Origin: Bacteroidales bacterium UBA4788
GTDB taxonomy: Bacteria > Bacteroidota > Bacteroidia > Bacteroidales > VadinHA17
Direction of reading: 5' to 3'
Assembly: GCA_002402965.1 (NCBI GenBank)
Contig: DHGW01000056.1
Coordinates: 109,580 to 131,893 of the forward strand
Length of the DNA stretch: 22,314 bases
Part shown: piece by piece, positions 1 to 8,377 of the stretch
Layout of the letters: the number at the start of each line of letters is the position of its first letter
How positions within the stretch are numbered: the stretch's first letter is position 1
Translations under genes and position numbers: made by a program
The notes under the pieces: generated by a model
The model's input: only the letters and a program-made list of their open reading frames with translations
Databases searched by the model: none
What the model was told of the DNA's origin: nothing

Positions 1-18
1 AGTCTCTTCATTGCCTGT

Positions 19-3000
19 TCAGCCCTGTTTCTGTTTTACGTGTTTGTCGCGGTATTCCGAAGGTGTAACCCCGAAGCGCTGCTTGAAGATTCGTGAGAAG
101 TAGCGGGGATCATTGCATCCCACCATGTATGTAACCTGTGAAATAGTGTATTCTCCCGATTCGATGAGCTGTGCCGCTCTCTTCACCCGCACCTCCCTGA
201 TGAACTCGATGGGAGCAAGCCCGGTAAGGCTCTTCAGCTTCTTGAAGAAGACAGACCTCCCAATGCCGATCTTTGATACGAGTTCATCGACGGTGAGGTC
301 GGAGTTGTCAATATTCTTTTCCATGACCTCCATAAGATCCTTCATGAGCTTGTCGTCATACGACTCCACCAGCGGATCGGAGGGGGTTATCTCATAGGGC
401 TTGCCGGCCCTTTCCTGCGGGTAATCCGCAAGTGTTGAAAGGAAAAGTTCCTGCAGCTTCCTGCGCTGCTGGAGTATATTCTCCACCCTCGCCCTGAGGT
501 ATGTAGAGCTGAATGGTTTGGTGATGAAGTCATCGGCACCTCTCTTCAGTGCCTCGACCTGAGTGTCGAGGTCGGTTTTGGCTGTCAGCACCACCACCGG
601 GATATGTGATGTGGTGGCTTCCTGCTTTATGCGGCGGGCCAGCTCGAGGCCGTCCATCTCCGGCATCATCAGGTCAGTAATGATGATATCAGGGAGCTGG
701 TTTCTGGCTATCTCGAATCCCTCAATACCGTTTCCGGCCTCAATAACGTGGAAGCCGTCGGAGAGGATGATCTTAATGAAGCTTCGCAACTCTTCGTTGT
801 CCTCGACAAAGAGAAGTACTGGCTCGTCGTCGTTATGGCCTTCGCCCTCAGCCTCTTCTTCCTCTTCCTGCATTGCGGAGGCAGTGTGTCTCGACCTGAG
901 GGAGCTCTGACCGTCAGCCAGCACGAATTCAGTGTCATTGTCGAAGTGTGCAAATCCCAGTCTGAAGATGACCCTGAAGGTGGCTCCCTTGCCCTCTTCA
1001 CTCTCAGCGGTCAGTTCCGCCTGGTGCAGTTCCGCCAGTTCCCTGCTGAGAGAGAGGCCGATACCGGTGCCCGGCTGCATCGTCATCACCTCCTTTTCAT
1101 CACTACCGAAGCGCATGAAGAGGTTCTTCATCTTCTCCTTTGAGAGTCCTGTACCCTGATCGGCCACTATCAGCTCGAGGGACTCAATGTTTTTCCTTAC
1201 CGTTACATTCACCCTTTTGCCGCGAGGGGTGAATTTCAGGGCGTTGGTTATCAGGTTGAATGCGATCTTCTCCACCTTATCGCGGTCAGCCCATACCTTT
1301 TCGCCCTCCGAGAGGTCATCGACAATAAGCCTTATGCCCTTGTCCTCGGCCACCTTGCGGAAGTCGGTGCAGATACCTGCGATGAACGGCCCGATAGAAA
1401 ACTCCTCAATCCTCAGCTTCATCTTCCTGTTCTGGACTTTTCTGAAGTCGAGTATCTGGTTCACCAGCCTCAGCATCCGTTGCGTGTTACCCTGCACCAG
1501 GGTGAGCTGATCCCTCACCTCCGGTTCCAGGCGGTTGTTCTGCAATATATTGGTGACCGGTGATGATATCAGCGTCAGCGGCGTCCTCAGTTCGTGGGAG
1601 ATATCTGTGAAAAACTTCAGTTTCAGGTTGGTGATGATCTGTTCCACCTCCACCTTATGGCGAAGCTTGTACATGGTGAAGATCACATAGATGGCCAGGG
1701 CGATGAGTCCCAGGCTGACGGCCACAATCAGGATCCTGGCAAGGAGTGTCTGCCAGAAGGAGGGTTTGACTACCACCCTGATAGTGCGGTTGTTGTCTAC
1801 CCAGATACCGTCGGAGTTGGTGGATCTTACGCTGAAGATGTAATCTCCGGGGTCAAGGTTGGTGTAGGATGCGATCCGCTGACCCCTATCGATGATCCAG
1901 TCCTGGTCCACTCCCTCCAGCCTGCGCGCATACTGTATGTTCTTCGGGTTACGGTAGTCGAGGGCTGCATACTCAATGGCCAGGCTCTTTTGGTCATGCC
2001 TCAGCTCCAGAGATGTCATGCCGGAGTCGCTCTCCGGAGATACCGGTGATCCCCCGGCAGTATGTATGTCAGACCCGGCAACGGAGAGACGGGTGAAGAG
2101 AAGCGGAGGGACGTAATTTACTTTCCTTACCTGTGCCGGATTAAAGCAGTAGATGCCGTTGTCAAACCCGAACATTATCTCGTTGTCACTGGTCCTCAGT
2201 CCGGTGGCTTCTGAGAAATACCTCTTCTCCACACCGCTCTGTTCACTGTAAATCTCGAATGATTCGGTCTGCCTGCTGAACTTAAGTATTCCCCTTTCGC
2301 TGCTCAGCCAGAGATTGCCGTGCAGGTCATCAACGATGCTAAGGATCACGTCGTCAGGCGCCCCGGTCCTGACGGTGTAGGATTTGAATTCAGGCTTGTC
2401 GCCGTTGCCGATGACCCTGTTGAGGCCTCCGCCGAAGGTTGCGACGAAGATCTCATCGTCTGGGGAACAGTAGATATAGTGCACATCATTGTTTGCCAGG
2501 CTGGTTTCAGACTCCGGGTCAAAGAAGCAGGTCCGGAACTCCGCGTCTTCAGGTTCCCTGAAGTTCCTGTCGAATATTACCAGTCCGCTGGTGGTGCCCA
2601 CCCATATCTTCCCATTGTTGTCCGAAGTGATGTACCTTACCCGTTTGTGGTTAGAGTATGGATAGTTGCGGAGCCTGTTGAGGGAGTTGATGAAAACAGT
2701 CCTGCCGTTCTCCAGGGAGATGTAATTGAGTCCGCCGTTGAATGTTCCCACCCATATTCTGCCGCCGGGATCTTCATGGACGGAATAGACGTTGTCATGG
2801 CTCAGGCTCATCGGGTCGGCATCATCATGCTGGTATCCGGTAATGCGGTAGCAGCACGGTGAAGTGGTACCGGCAGGCTCGAGCCTGAAGAGTCCCCTTC
2901 CTTTTGAGCCTATCCAGATATTTCCCCTGCTGTCCTGGGTGATCACATAGACCAGTGCACTGAAAGCATCGCCGGTGCTGAAGGTGCCATTGTCCCTGAG

Positions 3001-4473
3001 GTAACCCACCAGGTTGCGTGCCGGGTCGAAGAGCCAGACCCTGCCGTCGCGGGTAGCAGCCCAGAGATACCGGTTATTATCCTCGTAGATGGCCCTGACC
3101 TCGTTCTCTGAGTGTGATGCAGTCACCGGTTTTGGGCTTATCACCCTGAAGAGGCTGGGGAAGAAGGAGATTTTCTCTATCCCCCGGGTGATAGTGCACA
3201 TCCAGAGGTTTCCCTGACGGTCGGAAAGGGCGGAGTGGATGAGGTTCGGGAAACGCCTGCCATTGCTGCCCGGCTCATTGAAGAAGTACTCAAGCCGGCG
3301 TTCCACACGGTTGTATCTTGAGAAGCCCCCTCCCCTGGGGTAGACCCAGAGGTTTTCATTGACATCTTCAAAGATGACGAAACTTGGAAGAAGAACATTG
3401 GGGTTTGTCTTGTCGACTTTCATGCGGAAGTGCTTCACGGTACCGCTGAAAGGGTCATAGTGAGTCACACCGTCAGCCTGTGATTCGATCCACGCCTCAC
3501 CATAGCGGTCGATGTACACTGAAACCATCCTGTTTGTGGGCATTACCGGGTATCGGGAGGTATCAAACTGTTTTTTTTCACCCGTCACAGGGGAATAGAC
3601 AAAAAAGCCGTCGCCGGAGGTGAGGATAATCAGCTCGCGCTGGTTGAGCGGTTTTATGCTGATGATATCAGAGCTGACACCCATGTGGATCTCATCGGCC
3701 ATCTCTGCATCTGCGTCTGTCACAATGATTGTGCCGTTGCCCGTTCCGAACCAGATCCTGTCTCCTGCCTCGTGCAGGCAAAAGAAAGCCCTTTCAGTTC
3801 CGGCCTGGTTTTGCCCGGCAAGTACCTGCCGGGGTTCGCTATCGTCACCTTTGACCCTGAACAGGCCTATGTCCGAGAGGATCCAGACCACTCCGCGGGT
3901 GTCTTTGCTGATAAGATTTATGGAATTGACGGCTGCACCGCCGTTGCGGCATTCGAACCGCTGCAGGTCATAGGCTGAGGATGTGGCAGAGGAGATGACC
4001 CTGATACAGGTTCCTGCCTCCGTTGGGAGCCATGTCTCACCGCCGCCGAAGGTGTAAATCTGGTTCACCGGTGAGTAATTGCCCGGGCCGGAGGAACTGA
4101 TCTCATTGAAGTTGATGAATTCTTCGGTGCGGGAGTTCATGCGGTACACCTCGCCGTCGTTATTCATTATCCAGAGGTAGCCGAGGTCATCTTCAGTGAT
4201 ACGGTCAACCCTGTTGTTTGTCAGGCCGAAGCTTGATTTAAATCCCGACTTGTATACCTTAAAATTATAGCCGTCAAACCGGTTGAGGCCGTCAAAAGTG
4301 CCAAACCACATTAGTCCTTCTCGGTCCTGGTGCATGGTGAGAACGACGCCCTCAGAGAGGCCGTCTTCTACTGAATAGTGGGTGAATGCGCTCTTGAACT
4401 GGCCGGAGAGTGCTCCGGACATGAATGTCAGAAGCAGCAGCAGGAGAACCGTTTTTCCGGCGATGGGGGGCAT
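19..4473 (-). CDS. Hybrid two-component system sensor/regulator (HTCS)
   Basis: One-protein signalling system of 1484 residues. A hydrophobic signal peptide (about residues 1-24) is followed by a long periplasmic sensor of two-component propeller repeats (about 30-790; recurrent W-F/V-G-T and N-W-hydrophobic motifs). Then come a Y_Y_Y domain (about 835-900), one membrane helix (about 908-935), a HisKA domain with phospho-acceptor His960 in SHELRTPL, and a HATPase with N box NLITNALKFTPRG and glycine boxes DQGTGLS and GTGIGLSL. A receiver domain follows with Asp1267 in ITDLMMPEMDG and TAKT/KPF, and a C-terminal AraC-type HTH (about 1380-1475). All catalytic residues looked for are present. Family knowledge: HTCSs bind glycan breakdown products and activate nearby polysaccharide-utilisation genes. 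Inference: with kduI, kduD and a DUF4861 gene directly upstream, it probably senses a pectin or other uronate oligosaccharide. The start is 7 bp after the preceding stop, which implies co-transcription. Confidence 0.95.
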   Translation of the reverse strand: MPPIAGKTVLLLLLLTFMSGALSGQFKSAFTHYSVEDGLSEGVVLTMHQDREGLMWFGTFDGLNRFDGYNFKVYKSGFKSSFGLTNNRVDRITEDDLGYLWIMNNDGEVYRMNSRTEEFINFNEISSSGPGNYSPVNQIYTFGGGETWLPTEAGTCIRVISSATSSAYDLQRFECRNGGAAVNSINLISKDTRGVVWILSDIGLFRVKGDDSEPRQVLAGQNQAGTERAFFCLHEAGDRIWFGTGNGTIIVTDADAEMADEIHMGVSSDIISIKPLNQRELIILTSGDGFFVYSPVTGEKKQFDTSRYPVMPTNRMVSVYIDRYGEAWIESQADGVTHYDPFSGTVKHFRMKVDKTNPNVLLPSFVIFEDVNENLWVYPRGGGFSRYNRVERRLEYFFNEPGSNGRRFPNLIHSALSDRQGNLWMCTITRGIEKISFFPSLFRVISPKPVTASHSENEVRAIYEDNNRYLWAATRDGRVWLFDPARNLVGYLRDNGTFSTGDAFSALVYVITQDSRGNIWIGSKGRGLFRLEPAGTTSPCCYRITGYQHDDADPMSLSHDNVYSVHEDPGGRIWVGTFNGGLNYISLENGRTVFINSLNRLRNYPYSNHKRVRYITSDNNGKIWVGTTSGLVIFDRNFREPEDAEFRTCFFDPESETSLANNDVHYIYCSPDDEIFVATFGGGLNRVIGNGDKPEFKSYTVRTGAPDDVILSIVDDLHGNLWLSSERGILKFSRQTESFEIYSEQSGVEKRYFSEATGLRTSDNEIMFGFDNGIYCFNPAQVRKVNYVPPLLFTRLSVAGSDIHTAGGSPVSPESDSGMTSLELRHDQKSLAIEYAALDYRNPKNIQYARRLEGVDQDWIIDRGQRIASYTNLDPGDYIFSVRSTNSDGIWVDNNRTIRVVVKPSFWQTLLARILIVAVSLGLIALAIYVIFTMYKLRHKVEVEQIITNLKLKFFTDISHELRTPLTLISSPVTNILQNNRLEPEVRDQLTLVQGNTQRMLRLVNQILDFRKVQNRKMKLRIEEFSIGPFIAGICTDFRKVAEDKGIRLIVDDLSEGEKVWADRDKVEKIAFNLITNALKFTPRGKRVNVTVRKNIESLELIVADQGTGLSKEKMKNLFMRFGSDEKEVMTMQPGTGIGLSLSRELAELHQAELTAESEEGKGATFRVIFRLGFAHFDNDTEFVLADGQSSLRSRHTASAMQEEEEEAEGEGHNDDEPVLLFVEDNEELRSFIKIILSDGFHVIEAGNGIEGFEIARNQLPDIIITDLMMPEMDGLELARRIKQEATTSHIPVVVLTAKTDLDTQVEALKRGADDFITKPFSSTYLRARVENILQQRRKLQELFLSTLADYPQERAGKPYEITPSDPLVESYDDKLMKDLMEVMEKNIDNSDLTVDELVSKIGIGRSVFFKKLKSLTGLAPIEFIREVRVKRAAQLIESGEYTISQVTYMVGCNDPRYFSRIFKQRFGVTPSEYRDKHVKQKQG

Positions 4474-4480
4474 ACCCTTT

Positions 4481-5608
4481 TTATTCCGTTGTTACAGTCA
4501 GTGGCGACCGGAGCCTCTGTGAGAACTCATCGATATAACGGGTCCAGGATGCATCGGATTCAAATCCCCATTTGCTCCACCCGGCTCCGGTATAATAGGT
4601 GAGGGGTGTTCCGGGCTGATACCTGGTGATTATAAGCAGGTGATCATCAATCTCCTTCACCGCCGCTGCCGGGGTTGTCAGCACGGTACCGACATAGGTA
4701 ATCCCTCCCTGGCCTCCATCAAGGCGATAGGCAATGGCGTTACTTTCCTGAGGGAAGAGCAGGGGAGAGCCCTCCTCTCTTTTTACTATTCCGGCGGCCA
4801 CTATAAACTCGTTATCTATTCCGTTGTATTCCTCAACCACCCTGGTGAGGTGGCTGCCGGCGTCGAGCGAGATTGTCCGCGTCTCCGTCACCAGTACATT
4901 GCGAACAAGGAACGGAGGATACGTCAGCCGGAAGGATGTGCGGATGGGACCGTTGTCGAGTCTCTCCCAGGTTTCAAAGTTGATGGCCAGCCACAGTGAG
5001 TCATCCACGTATGGCGCCATGGCGCCGGCCCCCAGCGTGCGGCCTACCTTGTAGCAGTCGCATCCCTCACCGTTGTCGTCATGATAACTGTTTTTCCCTG
5101 CAAGGTATTCGGCATACCATCTGTCGATTACCAGCTTGTCCGTTCTCTTGATCCATACGTCGATCCCGTTGCTGGGGCCGTCCTTGGCTATCAGGGCAGG
5201 ACCGTATATGCGGAAGGCTATACGGTCATTTTCCCAGGTATAATCATCGTACCGCTCCGGCACAAACCGTCCGAAGACCTTTGCTTCATACGCCTGAGGA
5301 ACGCCCTTTTCTACATAATAAGTTGCGGTGGATCCGGCTTTGACATCGGCCTGGAAGATGAGTGACTGCGGTGCGGACTCTCCGGCAAAGATCAGCTGTG
5401 ACGGCACTGCGGCACCCCTGCTGTCAGTGACCACCAGGCCGGAGGGCTCCGCTTCGCCGAGCCTGGCGGTAATGTCACCCAGGGGGATTTCAACCGTCTC
5501 GGCGATCCTGTCAATGGGAAGGGTATTTTCAAGTGTTACCTTCACCCGGTCATCGGCGCAGCCGGTGAGGAGAAGGATTGAGATCAGGATGAGGGAGAGT
5601 TTTTCCAT
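4481..5608 (-). CDS. DUF4861-family lipoprotein, uronate-locus protein
   Basis: Predicted 375-residue exported lipoprotein. I chose the ATG at 5608 rather than the in-frame ATG at 5665, because it gives a compact lipoprotein signal (MEKLSLILISILLLTGC, lipobox LTGC, lipidated Cys17), whereas the longer form would overlap the end of kduD. The body is rich in beta-strand-like sequence, with family-like stretches such as GPSNGIDVWIKR, NSYHDDNGEGCDCYKVGRTLG and a C-terminal YYTGAGWSKWGF. It resembles DUF4861 proteins, which occur in pectin/uronate utilisation loci of Bacteroidota and whose reaction is not established as far as I know. Position between kduD (13 bp upstream) and the HTCS (7 bp downstream) supports a role in uronate oligosaccharide handling at the cell surface or in the periplasm. 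A carbohydrate-binding or lyase-accessory role is only a guess. Confidence 0.8.
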   Translation of the reverse strand: MEKLSLILISILLLTGCADDRVKVTLENTLPIDRIAETVEIPLGDITARLGEAEPSGLVVTDSRGAAVPSQLIFAGESAPQSLIFQADVKAGSTATYYVEKGVPQAYEAKVFGRFVPERYDDYTWENDRIAFRIYGPALIAKDGPSNGIDVWIKRTDKLVIDRWYAEYLAGKNSYHDDNGEGCDCYKVGRTLGAGAMAPYVDDSLWLAINFETWERLDNGPIRTSFRLTYPPFLVRNVLVTETRTISLDAGSHLTRVVEEYNGIDNEFIVAAGIVKREEGSPLLFPQESNAIAYRLDGGQGGITYVGTVLTTPAAAVKEIDDHLLIITRYQPGTPLTYYTGAGWSKWGFESDASWTRYIDEFSQRLRSPLTVTTE

Positions 5609-5621
5609 GGTATCAGTTGAT

Positions 5622-6407
5622 TCATTTGGGTTGTTTGCCGATATATGCAAGTATGCCGCCGTCAACGTAGAGAATATGCCCGTTAACGAAGTCGGAGGCT
5701 CCTGAGGCGAGGAAGACCACCGGTCCCTGCAGGTCTTCGGGTGTTCCCCACCGTGCTGCCGGGGTTCGTCCTATTATGAATGAGTTGAACGGATGGCCTT
5801 CGGTGCGCAGAGGCGCTGTCTGGGGTGTGGCGATGTATCCCGGTCCGATGCCATTCACCTGGATATTGAATTCGGCCCATTCGCATGCCAGGTTCCGGGT
5901 GAGCATCTTCAGTCCACCCTTTGCGGCAGCGTAAGCAGAGACGGTCTCACGGCCCAGTTCACTCATCATGGAACAGATGTTGATGATCTTTCCGCCGCCC
6001 TTTTTAATCATACCGGGAGCAACTGCCCTGGACATGATGAAGGGGCCGGTGAGATCGATGTCTATGACCTCGCGGAAATCAGAAGCCTCCATCTCCAGGG
6101 CCGGGATACGCTTTATGATACCGGCATTATTAACGAGTATGTCAATAATCCCGACCTCCGAGGTGATTCTGTCAATGTGCTCCTTCACTGCTTTCTCGTC
6201 TGTCACATCGAAGAGATAGCCACTGGCGTCTATCCCATCCTGCCTGTACTCTTTCAGGGCGGTTGTCACCTTTTCCTGGTTCCTGTCGTTAAAGACGAGG
6301 GTTGCACCGGCATGCGCCAGGGCCTTAGCCATCGCCATCCCTATCCCGTATGATGCGCCGGTGACCAGAGCCACCTTGCCGTCGAGTCTGAAAATGTCCT
6401 TGTCCAT
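5622..6407 (-). CDS. kduD: 2-dehydro-3-deoxy-D-gluconate 5-dehydrogenase (KduD)
   Basis: Classical short-chain dehydrogenase/reductase of 261 residues, close to the roughly 253 of E. coli KduD. The Rossmann dinucleotide motif TGASYGIG is at residues 16-23 and the structural NNAG at 93-96. The catalytic Ser146, Tyr159 and Lys163 (Y-x3-K, SAYAAAK) are all present, as is the PG motif after strand 6 (NGIGPGYIATP). The enzyme interconverts 2,5-diketo-3-deoxygluconate and 2-keto-3-deoxygluconate with NAD(H) in the cytoplasm, downstream of KduI. Gene order kduI-kduD with a 29-bp gap strongly favours KduD over other gluconate 5-dehydrogenase-like SDRs, which look similar in sequence. Confidence 0.92.
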   Translation of the reverse strand: MDKDIFRLDGKVALVTGASYGIGMAMAKALAHAGATLVFNDRNQEKVTTALKEYRQDGIDASGYLFDVTDEKAVKEHIDRITSEVGIIDILVNNAGIIKRIPALEMEASDFREVIDIDLTGPFIMSRAVAPGMIKKGGGKIINICSMMSELGRETVSAYAAAKGGLKMLTRNLACEWAEFNIQVNGIGPGYIATPQTAPLRTEGHPFNSFIIGRTPAARWGTPEDLQGPVVFLASGASDFVNGHILYVDGGILAYIGKQPK

Positions 6408-6436
6408 GATCTTGATTTGTTTTCAGGAGAACGCAC

Positions 6437-7279
6437 CTACTTCAGGTCAGTCTGTTTCAGAAAATCCTGGTCACCATAATCGAGGTTTTCTCCTCCCATG
6501 CCCCAGATGAATGTATAGCTGGCTGTTGCCGTGGCGGCATGGATTGACCATTGTGGCGAAATCACCGCCTCATTGTTCTTCATCCAGATATGCCTTGTCT
6601 CGGTGGGCTCACCCATGAAGTGGCAGACGACACTGCCGTCGGGCACCTCAAAGTAGAAGTAAACCTCCATACGGCGGCCGTGTGTATGCGGCGGCATGGT
6701 GTTCCAGACACTGCCGGGCCTGAGCTCAGTCATGCCCATCTGAAGCTGGCATGTCTCAAGCACTTCCTTTACTATCATCTTGTTGATAACCCTGTGATTG
6801 GCTGCTTCCATCGATCCCATCTCCGCGGTGATGCATTCATTTTTTGTCACCTTACGGTCAGGGTAGTTGCGGTGAGCAGGAGTGGAATTAAAATAGAAAA
6901 GGGCAGGGTTGTCCTTATCGATACTCTCAAAGAATATCTCCCTGTCGCCGCTGCCAAGATATAGTGCCTCCTTGAAGCCCAGGTCAAACACGCTGTCGCC
7001 TGCCCTGACCCTGCCCATGCCTCCGACATTGAAGATGCCCAATTCCCTCCTGTGCAGGAAGAATGAGGCTTTCACCTCGTCGACGGGCTCCAGCTTAAGC
7101 GCTTCGCCTGCCGGTTTTGCTCCGCCGGCAATCATGCGGTCATAGAGCGTATACACCATTGTTACGATGTTGTCCTGAAACAGAGATTCTACAAGGTGCT
7201 CCTTTCGCAGCCGCTCAGAATCCCAATGCTTTACGTCATCCGGATGGGCTGCATACCTCACCTCAATATTTGTTTTCAT
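6437..7279 (-). CDS. kduI: 5-dehydro-4-deoxy-D-glucuronate isomerase (KduI)
   Basis: Cupin-type isomerase of 280 residues, matching the usual length of the family. It converts 5-keto-4-deoxyuronate, from unsaturated galacturonate or glucuronate, to 2,5-diketo-3-deoxygluconate. The zinc ligands expected from the E. coli enzyme (His196, His198, Glu203, His245) are found here with a uniform offset of two as His198, His200 and Glu205 (PPHTHGRRMEVYFYF) and His247 (SPQWSIHAA). It is the first gene of the minus-strand kduI-kduD-DUF4861-HTCS run. I saw no convincing promoter in the upstream spacer; the best -7-like match (CAACTTTG on the minus strand, 7300-7307) has no correctly spaced -33 element. 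Confidence 0.96.
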   Translation of the reverse strand: MKTNIEVRYAAHPDDVKHWDSERLRKEHLVESLFQDNIVTMVYTLYDRMIAGGAKPAGEALKLEPVDEVKASFFLHRRELGIFNVGGMGRVRAGDSVFDLGFKEALYLGSGDREIFFESIDKDNPALFYFNSTPAHRNYPDRKVTKNECITAEMGSMEAANHRVINKMIVKEVLETCQLQMGMTELRPGSVWNTMPPHTHGRRMEVYFYFEVPDGSVVCHFMGEPTETRHIWMKNNEAVISPQWSIHAATATASYTFIWGMGGENLDYGDQDFLKQTDLK

Positions 7280-7373
7280 GCTATATATGTTAATAGTTAC
7301 AAAGTTGGCTTAAAATAACCAAAAATGGTGGAAGAATCGGTCAGATGGGTGCAGAAATTAAGCAATGGGCAAT

Positions 7374-7404
7374 AGTCCGTAAAGTCCGTAAAGTCTATAA
7401 AGTC
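7374..7404. repeat. 9-bp tandem repeat, about 3.4 copies
   Basis: Direct repeats AGTCCGTAA (7374-7382), AGTCCGTAA (7383-7391) and AGTCTATAA (7392-7400), followed by AGTC. The copies are adjacent with no spacer, so this is a short tandem repeat rather than a CRISPR. It lies in the spacer between kduI and the last gene of the hydrogenase array. Confidence 0.85.
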
Positions 7405-7429
7405 ATGGGAATATAGCAGTTGCAGTTTC

Positions 7430-7507
7430 CGATTTTCGATTTTAGATATAATCGCAAATCGCAATTCGCAATTCGCAAATCCTCCAGACTTTCGACTTTC
7501 AGACTTC
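7430..7507. repeat. Cluster of heptameric tandem repeats
   Basis: Three different 7-bp-period runs sit almost end to end: CGATTTT twice (7430-7443); TCGCAAA, TCGCAAT, TCGCAAT, TCGCAAA (7452-7479); and GACTTTC twice (7487-7500), plus a partial GACTTC reaching 7507. The last run touches the stop codon of the adjoining gene (7507-7509). Except for that gene, the spacer 7280-7506 holds no coding sequence I can support and no clear G+C-rich terminator hairpin. Confidence 0.8.
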
Positions 7508-7920
7508 TAGAGATATTTCCTGTCCTCCCTGGGGATGTCAAAATATTTATCGTAGAGCTTTGCATCGGGACCGGTCTTCTCGACGCCTGTCTCACTGATC
7601 TTATAGGTACAGTTCTCGCCTACAATACCTGAGAAATAGATATCATACTCTTTTCCTTTCTCATCTATCATGATAATCCTTACCAGGTGAGGATACTTCA
7701 TGCTGTTCAGCTGTGAGTGACAGATTGGGCAGTTGATCAGGTACTCTGAACCTTTCTCCAGTTCGAACGACGGGTGAGTCGTCTTTGTATAGTTTCCGAG
7801 CTCGGGGTCCAGCAATACCAGACCCCTCTTTGTGCTGTTGATCTTTGTGGCAGAGAGCACTATAGAGGTCTTGACGTTAAGGTGTCCCCTGCACGCCTTG
7901 CATAAATATTCTACGGCCAT
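7507..7920 (-). CDS. Uncharacterised CxxC/CxxC (zinc-ribbon-like) protein of hydrogenase locus
   Basis: I do not recognise this 137-residue protein. It has one CxxC at the N terminus (LCKACRG) and a second in the middle (NCPICHS, about residue 70), an arrangement that could bind one Zn2+. The C-terminal half is strand-rich and charged (YDIYFSGIVGENCTYKISETG). There is no signal peptide or membrane segment. It is the last gene of the hydrogenase array, starting 1 bp after the maturation-protease stop codon, so co-expression is very likely. By position it may be an assembly or metal-handling factor or a small regulatory subunit. HypA also has two CxxC motifs, but the HypA N-terminal MHE motif is absent and the Cys spacing is different. 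Confidence 0.75.
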   Translation of the reverse strand: MAVEYLCKACRGHLNVKTSIVLSATKINSTKRGLVLLDPELGNYTKTTHPSFELEKGSEYLINCPICHSQLNSMKYPHLVRIIMIDEKGKEYDIYFSGIVGENCTYKISETGVEKTGPDAKLYDKYFDIPREDRKYL

Positions 7921-7921
7921 T

Positions 7922-8377
7922 TTATACCTCCTTTTTATTTATGAGTTCAATTATCTTGTCACAGGCTTCATGTACAATATACGATAAATTTTCACCGAAT
8001 GCAATAGTTTCCGGCTGAATTGCGAGGATCAGCAACTCATTTCTGAAGAACTCAGAGAGTTTTTTCAGGGAGATGTTATGGGTATTGAATGTCAGGTCAC
8101 TGACCTGTTCCACCGGTATCAGGTCGAAGCTCCCTGCAGGTCTGTACATGTCAGCACAGTCGATCACGACAAGGGTATCGTGATCTGTTGAGTTGATCTT
8201 TCCGATATAGTTTTCGATGCTTACCTCTGCGGTGATGACTTTAATGTGGTCTGACTCCCTGATCCGGGTACTTATGTATACCCCGGCTCCGTCATCCTGT
8301 CTCAGCAGGTTACCGATACCGACAAAGAGAATTTTGCGGTCGTTTTGAGATAAAAAGGCTGTAAGTTTTTCAGGCAC
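7922..8377 (-). CDS. hycI: [NiFe] hydrogenase maturation endopeptidase, HycI family
   Basis: Cytoplasmic endopeptidase of 151 residues that removes the C-terminal extension of the [NiFe] large subunit after nickel insertion. Family landmarks are present: GIGNLLRQDDGAG (residues 20-32; Asp28/Asp29 region), VVIDCADM with Asp73, and NTHNISL with His100, corresponding to the nickel-contacting Asp16, Asp62 and His90 of E. coli HycI. LAIQPETIAFG matches the family's GIQP motif. The start overlaps the upstream ferredoxin gene by 8 bp. Its substrate is presumably the large subunit at 14853-16058, which has a 38-residue tail after its last metal-binding motif. Confidence 0.9.
   Translation of the reverse strand: MPEKLTAFLSQNDRKILFVGIGNLLRQDDGAGVYISTRIRESDHIKVITAEVSIENYIGKINSTDHDTLVVIDCADMYRPAGSFDLIPVEQVSDLTFNTHNISLKKLSEFFRNELLILAIQPETIAFGENLSYIVHEACDKIIELINKKEV

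Noticed and set aside
2320..2862. Plus-strand open frame of 180 codons opposite the HTCS gene
   Set aside because: Antisense shadow of the HTCS propeller region; no domain and no fitting neighbours.
7300..7323. Possible kduI promoter (CAACTTTG and TTTG on the minus strand)
   Set aside because: The -7-like element differs from consensus and the TTTG is only 12 bp away instead of about 19-21.
7374..7507. Short repeats as a CRISPR array
   Set aside because: Units of 7-9 bp are directly adjacent with no unique spacers, and no cas gene is present.
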